From Pseudomonas marginalis (GTDB lineage: Bacteria > Pseudomonadota > Gammaproteobacteria > Pseudomonadales > Pseudomonadaceae): a DNA stretch of 64,000 nt. Numbering within the stretch: position 1 is the stretch's first letter; every line of letters starts with the position of its first letter. Below, in pieces: positions 16,709 to 24,092 of the stretch. The position numbers were made by a program, and so were the translations under genes. The stretch is from the NCBI RefSeq assembly GCF_900105325.1, contig NZ_FNSU01000003.1:806001-870000 (forward strand), read 5' to 3'. The notes beneath the pieces were generated by a model. It was not told the origin of the DNA. It ran no database searches and worked only from the letters and a program-made list of their open reading frames with translations.

Positions 16709-16805
16709 GTAGCAGCTGCCGAGCGCAAGCGAGGCTGCGTCGGGCGCGCTGCCGATTCAAGCCCGAGTCGCGGCCGACGCCGCCTCGCCAGGGCTCGGCA
16801 GCTAC
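16709..16805. repeat. Intergenic inverted-repeat element
   Basis: Outer arms GTAGCAGCTGCCGAGC at the left and GCTCGGCAGCTAC at the right face each other around GC-rich inner hairpin arms. The outer arms are a form often met between Pseudomonas genes. It lies between the convergent ends of oxdR and the XRE-cupin gene, in the 275-base gap 16560-16834, which otherwise holds no gene. Confidence 0.75.
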
Positions 16806-16834
16806 GGATTGACAGGCGTCAGGGTGCTCCCACC

Positions 16835-17416
16835 TCAGGAATGCTCGATCACCATCACCGCCGTGGTGTCCGCCTCAAGTGCCTCGAACACATGCGGCAC
16901 ATTCGCCAGGTAGCTGATGTAGTCGCCGGCGTTGAGCAACACCGGGCCACTCGCCGGGCCGATACGTGCACTGCCACTGCACAGCACCACATGCTCTACG
17001 GTGCCCTGCGGGTGAGGCTGAGACAAACGAACTTCGCCGGGCTGCACCTTGAGTCGGTAGATGTCGCGCTGTACGCCGGCCGGGCAATCGGCAAGCAGGG
17101 TCGCTGCGTAATGGGCCGTCTCGGCATAGGCGGTCATGCCCTCGTTGGCGCGAATCACCCGCAGGGCCTGCCGGGGTTGTTCGAAGAACCGGGTGACTTG
17201 CAAGCCCATGGCCATCGCCAGCGACCACAAGGTTTCGATGCTGGGGTTACCGATACCCGACTCCAATTGAGACAAGGTCGACTTCGCTACCCCGGCGCGC
17301 TTCGCCAGCTCGGTCAAGGAAAGCCCGGCGGCCAGGCGCTCGCGCTTGATTGACAGCGCCAGCAGATCGATTCGACTCAGATTATTTTCCGGCAGATTGT
17401 TCGTTATATCGGTCAT
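16835..17416 (-). CDS. XRE-family regulator with C-terminal cupin
   Basis: A 193-residue regulator. The N-terminal helix-turn-helix (about 17-75: SLTELAKRAGVAKSTLSQLE) is followed by a cupin domain (about 110-190: HPQGTVEHVVLCSGSARIG, LLNAGDYISYLANVPHVFEA). This PuuR/SutR-like architecture senses small ligands in the cupin pocket. It is divergent from an EamA exporter across 156 bases that carry a 19-bp near-repeat, so it most likely controls that exporter and itself. The ligand cannot be read from the sequence. Confidence 0.93.
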   Translation of the reverse strand: MTDITNNLPENNLSRIDLLALSIKRERLAAGLSLTELAKRAGVAKSTLSQLESGIGNPSIETLWSLAMAMGLQVTRFFEQPRQALRVIRANEGMTAYAETAHYAATLLADCPAGVQRDIYRLKVQPGEVRLSQPHPQGTVEHVVLCSGSARIGPASGPVLLNAGDYISYLANVPHVFEALEADTTAVMVIEHS

Positions 17417-17481
17417 TTGTTTTATAAACCATCCTTAAATGGGTTGACGCTCTTGGGCACCATGTTCAGTATATCGGCCAT
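17398..17481. promoter_or_regulatory. Near-identical 19-mers at the XRE-cupin start and 65 bp upstream
   Basis: TGTTCGTTATATCGGTCAT (17398-17416, overlapping the start of the XRE-cupin gene) and TGTTCAGTATATCGGCCAT (17463-17481) agree at 16 of 19 bases. The second lies in the divergent promoter region toward the EamA gene. This could be a pair of autoregulatory sites or a duplicated gene start; the second copy also begins with an in-frame ATG on the minus strand. Confidence 0.45.
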
Positions 17482-17572
17482 ACGTTCATTATAAAGTTGT
17501 ATTTGCCAGCCTATTTCCCCGCGAACGGTGGCTTGGGCCATGGCGATGTCGATAGCAAGGAAGCCGTGAGTG

Positions 17573-18466
17573 ATGAAGTCGCAAACCCGTGGGACGCTCG
17601 AAATGATCTCGGCCATGGTCATCTCCGGCACAGTCGGCTGGTTCGTCGTCATGTCGGGGCAGAGCCCGGAGGCGGTGGTGTTCTGGCGTTGCCTGTTCGG
17701 CGCCCTGGCGATGCTGGTCGCGTGCCTGGCGCTTGGGGTGCTGCGTCGCTCCCGGATCACTGCCCGGCAATTCCTTCTGGTGTACCTGGGCGGGGTGGCG
17801 CTGGTCCTCAACTGGGTGCTGCTGTTCGGTGCCTACACCCATTCCTCTATTGCCATTGCCACGGTGGTCTACCACGTTCAGCCGTTCATGCTGGTCGGCC
17901 TGGGTGTGCTGTTTTTTGCCGAACGCCTCAGCATCGCCAAGGTCGGCTGGCTGCTGTTGGCCTTCGCCGGGCTGATGCTGATCGTGTCCGCCAAGGGCCG
18001 TGGGCAGGCCACCGGTGCCGACTACGTGCTGGGCGTCTGCCTGGCCCTGGCTTCAGCCTTCTTCTATGCCGTGGCGGCGGCGATCACCAAGCGTCTCAAG
18101 GATTTGCCCGCGCACCTGATCGTGCTGATCCAGATGGTGGTCGGCGTGCTGGTGCTGGCACCGTTCGTGGACTTCACTGGGGGCGAAACGCTCAAGGGCG
18201 CCTGGACTTACCTGATCATTATCGGCGTGGTCCATACCGGGCTGATGTCGACCCTGCTGTACAGCGCCATCCAGAAAATCCCCACGGCGCTGGTCGGGGC
18301 GCTGTCGTTCATCTATCCGATTGTTGCCATCCTGGTCGACTGGGTAGCCTTCGCCCATCCCCTCAGCACCCTGCAGGTGATGGGCGCAGGCGCGATCCTG
18401 CTGGCGGCGGCGGGCATGAATTTTGGCTGGTCGCTGGGCCGCGCGGGGCGTCAGGACGTGATGTAA
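17573..18466 (+). CDS. EamA-family (DMT) transporter
   Basis: A 297-residue membrane protein with ten predicted helices in two EamA repeats (about 8-135 and 150-285). The second repeat ends with the family motif ALSFIYPIVAILVDWVAF. ATG 17573 with AAGGA upstream is preferred over the adjoining GTG at 17570. DMT proteins export amino acids, metabolites or drugs. The divergent XRE-cupin gene is the likely regulator. The gene ends 223 bases before the ABC exporter. Confidence 0.92.
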   Translation: MKSQTRGTLEMISAMVISGTVGWFVVMSGQSPEAVVFWRCLFGALAMLVACLALGVLRRSRITARQFLLVYLGGVALVLNWVLLFGAYTHSSIAIATVVYHVQPFMLVGLGVLFFAERLSIAKVGWLLLAFAGLMLIVSAKGRGQATGADYVLGVCLALASAFFYAVAAAITKRLKDLPAHLIVLIQMVVGVLVLAPFVDFTGGETLKGAWTYLIIIGVVHTGLMSTLLYSAIQKIPTALVGALSFIYPIVAILVDWVAFAHPLSTLQVMGAGAILLAAAGMNFGWSLGRAGRQDVM

Positions 18467-18689
18467 GGTCGGGCGCCCAACCGCCATCGAGTCAAAAGAC
18501 GTCACGCCAACCACTGGCGACGACGCGCCTGGGAAGAACATCGATGAATGCGCGTGGTTCTGGCGTCACGGCCTGTCATAATCCGGGGCGCGCCTGGATC
18601 CGGGAGCGAGTGGCGCAGTGAACTGCCCATCTCCATGGCTTTCGGCCGTCCGGCCTGATTTCACCCCCCTCAAGGAGTCCGTGCCATTC

Positions 18690-20498
18690 ATGGTGCTGTT
18701 CAATCGATTGAGCGCGTTTTCGACCCAGGCGCGCAGGGCACTGGGACTGGTGTGGGAAACCTCGCGGCCACTGTTCACGGGGCTGTTGCTGGCGACGATT
18801 GTCGCCGGACTGCTGCCTGCACTGGCCGCCTGGATTGGACAGCGCATCGTTGATGGCGTGGTCCACGCCATGCAGGTTCATGCGGCCGGCAGCCAGGCCC
18901 CCGTGTGGCCGGTGATGCGCTACGTGCTGGCCGAGGCCGGGGTGCTGGCTTTGTTGGCGGCGGCGCAACGGGCGCTGTCGATGCAGCAGTCGCTGTTGCG
19001 GGTGAAACTGGGCGTGAAGGTCAACCTGATGGTCCTGGAGAAAGCCCAGACCCTTTCGCTGCTGCAATTTGAAGACGCCGAGTTCTACGACAAGCTGGTG
19101 CGCGTGCGCCAGGGGGCTTCGACGCGCCCGCTGAGCCTGGTGACCAAAGGACTGGGGTTGGTGCAGAACCTCATTTCGCTGGTCAGCTTTGCAGTCCTGC
19201 TGGTGCACTTTTCGCCGTGGGCCCTGTTGATTCTGGTGGTCGGTGCGTTGCCGGTGTTCTTCGCCGAGACGCATTTCTCCGGCAATGCGTTCCGCCTGTT
19301 CCACCGGCGTGCACCGGAGACGCGCCGGCAGAACTACCTGGAATCGTTGCTCTCCCACGAGTCCCATGCCAAGGAGGTCAAGCTGTTTGGCCTGGCACCG
19401 CTGTTCCTCCAGCGCTATCGCGACAACGCCCAGCGTTTGTATACCGAGGACCGCCAATTGACGTTGCGCCGCGATGCCTGGGGCTTCGCATTGGGCCTGC
19501 TGGGCACCGCAGCGTTTTACCTGGCCTACGCCTGGGTGGTACTCGACACCGTGCGTGGCCAGACGAGCCTGGGCCAGATGACCATGTACATCGTGCTGTT
19601 CAAGCAGGGGCAGGCCGCAATCACCGCCAGCCTCAGCGCCATTGCCGGGCTGTACGACGACAGCCTGTTCCTCTCGGACCTGTATGAATACCTTGAAACC
19701 CCCGTGATCACGCCACATGGCCGGCTCACCCAGGGTGCGCGCCCTGGCGATGGCCTGCGCTGCGAGCAGGTGGGGTTCACCTACCCAGGCGCCGGATCCG
19801 CCGCGCTGCGCAATATCAGCCTGCACCTGGCACCGGGGAAAAGCCTGGCCCTGGTGGGTGAAAATGGTTCCGGCAAGACCAGCCTGATCAAACTGCTGAC
19901 CCGTCTGTATACCCCGGATGAAGGCCGCATCCTGCTGGATGGCAGCGACCTGCAGGAGTGGGACGAACACACCCTGCGCCAGCGCATCGGCGTTATTTTC
20001 CAGGACTACATTCGCTACCAGATGAGTGTCGGCGAAAACCTCGGCGTGGGGGACGTCGAGGCCCTGGACGACCAGGCACGCTGGCGCAGCGCTGCCACTC
20101 AAGGCGTGGCGGCGGAATTTATCGAGCGCTTGAGCCATACCTATTCAACCCAGCTGGGACGCTGGTTTGGAGGCCAGGAACTGTCCGGGGGGCAGTGGCA
20201 GAAAGTGGCCTTGTCGCGGGCGTACATGCGTCAGGATGCCGATCTGCTGATCCTCGATGAACCCACTGCCGCGCTGGATGCCGGGGCTGAAGCGGCGGTG
20301 TTCGAGCACTTCCGTGAGCATGCCAGGGGCCGCATGACCCTGCTGATTTCCCACCGTTTTTCCAGTGTGCGCAGTGCGGATCACATTATTGTGTTGGAAC
20401 GCGGGCAGATTCTGGAGGAGGGCAGCCATAACCAGCTGATGGCTGCGGGTGGACGTTATGCCGAGCTGTTCGACGTTCAGGCGCGGGGCTATCGCTAG
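18690..20498 (+). CDS. ABC exporter, fused membrane and ATPase half-transporter
   Basis: A 602-residue half-transporter. The membrane domain (about 15-320) has long helices, and the nucleotide-binding domain (about 350-595) has Walker A GENGSGKTS, signature LSGGQWQKVALSRA, Walker B DLLILDEPTAALD and the switch histidine in LLISHRFSSVR. ATG 18690 has AAGGAG upstream, although 12 bases away. No partner ABC gene or accessory protein is adjacent, so it probably works as a homodimer. It could export a peptide, lipid or drug, or serve a modified natural product; substrate unknown. Confidence 0.9.
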   Translation: MVLFNRLSAFSTQARRALGLVWETSRPLFTGLLLATIVAGLLPALAAWIGQRIVDGVVHAMQVHAAGSQAPVWPVMRYVLAEAGVLALLAAAQRALSMQQSLLRVKLGVKVNLMVLEKAQTLSLLQFEDAEFYDKLVRVRQGASTRPLSLVTKGLGLVQNLISLVSFAVLLVHFSPWALLILVVGALPVFFAETHFSGNAFRLFHRRAPETRRQNYLESLLSHESHAKEVKLFGLAPLFLQRYRDNAQRLYTEDRQLTLRRDAWGFALGLLGTAAFYLAYAWVVLDTVRGQTSLGQMTMYIVLFKQGQAAITASLSAIAGLYDDSLFLSDLYEYLETPVITPHGRLTQGARPGDGLRCEQVGFTYPGAGSAALRNISLHLAPGKSLALVGENGSGKTSLIKLLTRLYTPDEGRILLDGSDLQEWDEHTLRQRIGVIFQDYIRYQMSVGENLGVGDVEALDDQARWRSAATQGVAAEFIERLSHTYSTQLGRWFGGQELSGGQWQKVALSRAYMRQDADLLILDEPTAALDAGAEAAVFEHFREHARGRMTLLISHRFSSVRSADHIIVLERGQILEEGSHNQLMAAGGRYAELFDVQARGYR

Positions 20499-20550
20499 AA
20501 GACCCACCGCCGCGTATCTGCCGATCCCTCCAAATGACCTGTACAGATCG

Positions 20551-21294
20551 CTATTTGGCAGGGCTGGATTTGAATACGCCGCTGAGGACAAACGCATAGC
20601 GTTCCGGACGGATAAAGAAGGTGGTGCGGTCGCAGCAACGGCCGTCGGCAAAGTAAGAGCTGCGTTCCATCACCAGCAATGCGGCACCGCGTTTGACGTG
20701 CAGGGCACTGGCCAGGCTTGCATCGGCTGCTTGCGCACGGATGGCCAGGTCGGCACGGGTGACGGCCTGGCCGGTGATCGACTCCAGGATCGAGTAGATC
20801 GGTTGATGCTCGACGTCCGTCCAGACCACGCCGGCCAACTCGGCCGGTAGATGGCTGCGGCCCAGGGCGATAGGTTCGTCATCCACGAAATGCAGGCGCT
20901 CCAGCAGCAGGCAATCGTGGGCGCCTTCAAACAACTCCTTCAAGGCTTCCGGAACGGGCTGCAGCGTGTGGCTGATCACCTGCATGCTCGGTTTGAGCCC
21001 TTGCAATAACAAGGCTTCATGGAAACTGCGCAACGCATCCAGGCCATGCCGAACCTGCTTCGCGGCGACGAACGTGCCCTTGCCTTGCTTGCGCTCCACC
21101 ACGCCGTCGTCGCTGAGCTTGCCCACTGCCAGGCGCACCGTGACGCGACTCACGCCAAAGCGTTCGCCCAGTTCGGCTTCTGACGGCAGTTTGCCGGTGG
21201 GTTCGAAATCGCCGCGCTGAATCTCTTCCAGCAAACGATGGGCGATCTGTTCGTAGAGCGAGGTGGTGCTGTCGCGCAGAATGGACGTGGACAC
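20551..21294 (-). CDS. GntR/HutC-family transcriptional regulator
   Basis: A 247-residue regulator with an N-terminal winged helix (about 10-75: LPSEAELGERFGVSRVTVRL) and a C-terminal UTRA ligand domain (about 95-240). Divergent from the ABC importer and DUF3604 genes across a short AT-rich region with overlapping perfect palindromes that suit a GntR operator. It therefore probably represses the importer until its substrate or a breakdown product binds the UTRA domain. Confidence 0.94.
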   Translation of the reverse strand: MSTSILRDSTTSLYEQIAHRLLEEIQRGDFEPTGKLPSEAELGERFGVSRVTVRLAVGKLSDDGVVERKQGKGTFVAAKQVRHGLDALRSFHEALLLQGLKPSMQVISHTLQPVPEALKELFEGAHDCLLLERLHFVDDEPIALGRSHLPAELAGVVWTDVEHQPIYSILESITGQAVTRADLAIRAQAADASLASALHVKRGAALLVMERSSYFADGRCCDRTTFFIRPERYAFVLSGVFKSSPAK

Positions 21295-21371
21295 GGTCGG
21301 CTTCCAGGGGCCTCGGAGTGGGGCGTTGCGCCTTCACTTCTAAGGTTATAAAAATAGGTTATTGGGACAAC

Positions 21372-21391
21372 TTGTATTAATACGTATTATG
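21372..21391. promoter_or_regulatory. Overlapping palindromes, candidate GntR operator
   Basis: GTATTAATAC (21374-21383) and AATACGTATT (21379-21388) are each perfect 10-bp palindromes sharing five bases. They lie in the divergent promoter between the GntR gene and the ABC ATPase gene. HutC-subfamily regulators bind AT-rich palindromes beginning GT and ending AC, which the first fits. Because this site would cover the ATG at 21389, the later ATG at 21431 is taken as the ATPase start. Confidence 0.55.
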
Positions 21392-21430
21392 TCAGGCATT
21401 CCCATTGTAAACGACCTGACGATACTTGCC

Positions 21431-22270
21431 ATGCCCGACTCCTTGCCTTACGCACCAACGCAAGCCGACGCCCTGACGGTCGATCACATCAGTTTCAGCT
21501 ACCCCAACGGCCATCGGGTGTTCAACGCGTTCAGCCTGAACGCCAAACCGGGCGAATTCGTCGCGATCCTCGGGCCGTCCGGCTGCGGGAAAACCACGCT
21601 GCTGAATCTGTTGTCGGGCTTTCAGCAACCCCAGAGCGGCCGGATCAGCATCAACCAGACCGCCGTGCGCCCTGAGCGCTCGGAGTTGGGGTATGTGTTT
21701 CAGGCGCCGCAGCTGTTCCCCTGGTTGAGCGCGCTGGAAAACGTGCGTTTCGGCCTGCGAATGACGGCGCAGCTCAGCGAGGCGCAACAGCGTGCCCAGG
21801 CGTTGCAGTATTTGCGCCTGGTCGGCCTGGAGAACGCGGCACAGCGCTTGCCCCATCAGTTGTCGGGCGGCATGCAGCAGCGCGTCTCCCTGGCCAGGAC
21901 CTTGGCATTGGAGCCCAGCGTATTGCTGATGGACGAACCCTTCGCCGCGCTGGACGCCATCAGCCGCAACAGCATGAATGAAGAGACGCTGCGGATCTGG
22001 GCCGAGCTGGGTCAGACGGTGCTGTTCATTACCCACGACATCGACGAAGCGGTGTTCCTGGCCGACCGGGTCATCGTGCTCAACATCGCCCCCGGCGGTA
22101 TCCATAGCGAACTGGATATTCATTTGCCGCGCCCGCGTTCCAACCTGAAAACCCGTCGCCTGCCGGCCTTTCTCGATTACCGCAATGAGCTGATGGAGCG
22201 CATTTCCCAGGTCATGGGCGCGGCCGAAGCCATCGCTAACCCCACCCGCCAACCCGAGTTAACCCCATGA
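21431..22270 (+). CDS. ABC importer ATPase (nitrate/sulfonate/taurine type)
   Basis: A 279-residue ATPase of the SsuB/TauB type. Walker A is GPSGCGKTTLLNLL, the Q-loop is YVFQAPQLFPWLS, the signature LSGGMQQRVSLART and Walker B VLLMDEPFAALD, with the switch histidine in FITHDIDEA. The start is uncertain: ATG 21389 and 21431 are both open and neither has a strong ribosome site; 21431 leaves the likely operator free. The stop overlaps the binding-protein ATG by four bases. First gene of a four-gene operon ending in the DUF3604 gene. Confidence 0.92.
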   Translation: MPDSLPYAPTQADALTVDHISFSYPNGHRVFNAFSLNAKPGEFVAILGPSGCGKTTLLNLLSGFQQPQSGRISINQTAVRPERSELGYVFQAPQLFPWLSALENVRFGLRMTAQLSEAQQRAQALQYLRLVGLENAAQRLPHQLSGGMQQRVSLARTLALEPSVLLMDEPFAALDAISRNSMNEETLRIWAELGQTVLFITHDIDEAVFLADRVIVLNIAPGGIHSELDIHLPRPRSNLKTRRLPAFLDYRNELMERISQVMGAAEAIANPTRQPELTP

Positions 22271-23268
22271 TCAAACGTTCGCTGCTTGCTCTTTCCTTGT
22301 CTGTTGCCGCCTTGGCAAGCAGCACAGGTGCCGTGGCCGCTGAAGAGAAACCCCTGCGTGTGGGGTATGTGTTCGCCATGGCCAACGCCCCGGCGCTGAT
22401 CGCCGACAAGCAGGGTTACTACCGCGAGGAAGGCTTGAATGTTGACCTCAAGGCCTTGGGCGATGGCCCGGTGATCCAGCAGGCGCTGGCCGCCAATGAG
22501 CTGGACGTGGCCTATGTGGGCACGCCGCCGGTGTACCAATGGTTTTCCCGAGGTTTGCAAAGCCGGATTCTGGCCAAGGTCAATTACGGCCAGGCGGCGG
22601 TGATTGTCGATGCAAAAAGCCCGATCAACAGCCTGGAGCAGCTCAAGGGCAAAAAGCTCGCCGGGGTCAAGAAGGGCAGTGGCATGGACGTGCTGTTGCG
22701 CGGCTATGTGCTGAAAGAAAAAGCCGGGCTCAACCCGGACAAGGACCTGGACATCATCGACATGCCACCCGGCAACATGAACGCGGCGCTGGAGCGCGGC
22801 ATCGTCGACGCGGCGTTTTCCTGGGAACCCTTTGTCAGCCAATCGTTGCTGCGCGGGTCGAGCCGGATTCTGCTCGACGTCAACCAGGCACTGCCGAACT
22901 ACCCGTGGTATGTGGTGATCGCGCTGCCCAAAACCTTGCAGGAACGACCGGACGACGTGGTCAAGCTGCTGCGTGCGCACCGCAAGGCCATCGCGTTCCT
23001 CAACGAGCATCCCGACGAGTCGAATCGCATCATCGCCGAGGCGTTCAAGCTTGAAGCGGTTCAGGGTCCTGACGGCAAGACCATTGCCCCGGAGGCCATC
23101 GTCGCCCAGGCGCGCACGCGATTGGGCTGGTCGGCGGACTTGCAGCCTGCGGATATCCAATTCATCCAGCGCCTGATGAATTACTCCCACGACCTGGGCT
23201 TTATCGACACCACGCTCAAGACCGAGCAGATCGTGGATACCGCCTACCTGGAAAAAGCCTCGCGCTGA
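22267..23268 (+). CDS. ABC importer periplasmic binding protein (SsuA/TauA-like)
   Basis: A 333-residue binding protein with a signal peptide (about 1-25, cleaved after AVAA). The fold is the NMT1/SsuA type: LRVGYVFAMANAPALIADKQG, then LAANELDVAYVGTPPVYQW, the GMDVLLRG loop and FSWEPFVSQSLL. Such proteins bind sulfonates, sulfate esters, nitrate or pyrimidine-like compounds. It overlaps the ATPase gene and precedes the permease by 13 bases. The ligand is not evident. The neighbouring large PHP-like protein suggests a substrate that needs hydrolysis in the cytoplasm. Confidence 0.93.
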   Translation: MIKRSLLALSLSVAALASSTGAVAAEEKPLRVGYVFAMANAPALIADKQGYYREEGLNVDLKALGDGPVIQQALAANELDVAYVGTPPVYQWFSRGLQSRILAKVNYGQAAVIVDAKSPINSLEQLKGKKLAGVKKGSGMDVLLRGYVLKEKAGLNPDKDLDIIDMPPGNMNAALERGIVDAAFSWEPFVSQSLLRGSSRILLDVNQALPNYPWYVVIALPKTLQERPDDVVKLLRAHRKAIAFLNEHPDESNRIIAEAFKLEAVQGPDGKTIAPEAIVAQARTRLGWSADLQPADIQFIQRLMNYSHDLGFIDTTLKTEQIVDTAYLEKASR

Positions 23269-23281
23269 GTCTGAGCCTGTC

Positions 23282-24031
23282 ATGTCCTTGCCAAAACCGA
23301 ATTGGGGATGGGCTTCGCTGCCATTCCTGCTGTTGATCTGGATGGCCCTGGCCAGCCGCTTTCCCACCTACATCCTGCCGCAGCCCTGGGATGTGGCGCG
23401 CGAAGCGCTGCGTTGGCTCAGCGACAGTTCGCTGTGGCAGCACCTCAGGGCGAGCGTCCTGGAGGAAGTCGGCGGCTTCTGTGCGGCGGTGCTTGTCGCG
23501 ATCGTGCTGGGCACGGTCGGCGGCTTGTCTTCGCGCTTTCGCGATTTCATCTCGCCGCTCAACAGCCTGTTCATGGCGATCCCGCCGATAGCCTGGGCGC
23601 CGCTGATCATGATCATTTTCGGCCTGGGTTATGTCTCCATTGTGCTGGTGATTTTCATTGCCGCGATGTTCCCCATGGCGGTGACCATCCAGGAAGGCGT
23701 ACAGAGCATTCGCGGTGGCGAAGTCCGCGCGGCGCGCACCTTGGGCGCCAACCCCTGGCAATTGCTGGCCCACGTTTACCTGCCGGCCTCATTGCCCTTC
23801 GTGACGGCGGCCTTGCGCATCGGTTTCAGCCAGGGCTGGCGGGCACTGGTCGCCGCAGAAATGATCGGCGCCTCCCAGGGCATCGGTTGGATGGTCTCCA
23901 CCGGCGGGCAGATCGGCAACAGCAGCCAGGTGCTGCTGGGCATCGTGCTGATCGGCCTGATTGCCTGGCTGATGGAGAGTTTTGTGTTCCGGCGCATCGA
24001 GCGCCACTACCAGAAATGGCGCGTGCAGTAA
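23282..24031 (+). CDS. ABC importer permease (SsuC/TauC-like)
   Basis: A 249-residue permease with about six membrane helices and the EAA coupling loop GGEVRAARTLGANPWQLLAHVYLPASLP at about 140-170. The end WLMESFVFRRIERHYQKWR is typical of SsuC/TauC proteins. It pairs with the ATPase and binding protein just upstream. Sixty-one bases separate it from the DUF3604 gene, which is probably in the same transcript. Confidence 0.94.
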   Translation: MSLPKPNWGWASLPFLLLIWMALASRFPTYILPQPWDVAREALRWLSDSSLWQHLRASVLEEVGGFCAAVLVAIVLGTVGGLSSRFRDFISPLNSLFMAIPPIAWAPLIMIIFGLGYVSIVLVIFIAAMFPMAVTIQEGVQSIRGGEVRAARTLGANPWQLLAHVYLPASLPFVTAALRIGFSQGWRALVAAEMIGASQGIGWMVSTGGQIGNSSQVLLGIVLIGLIAWLMESFVFRRIERHYQKWRVQ

Positions 24032-24092
24032 GCATCGTCCTTTGCTTTCGAACCCTTTCAAACCTTCAGTGGACCACTGCACGAGGTGTCAT

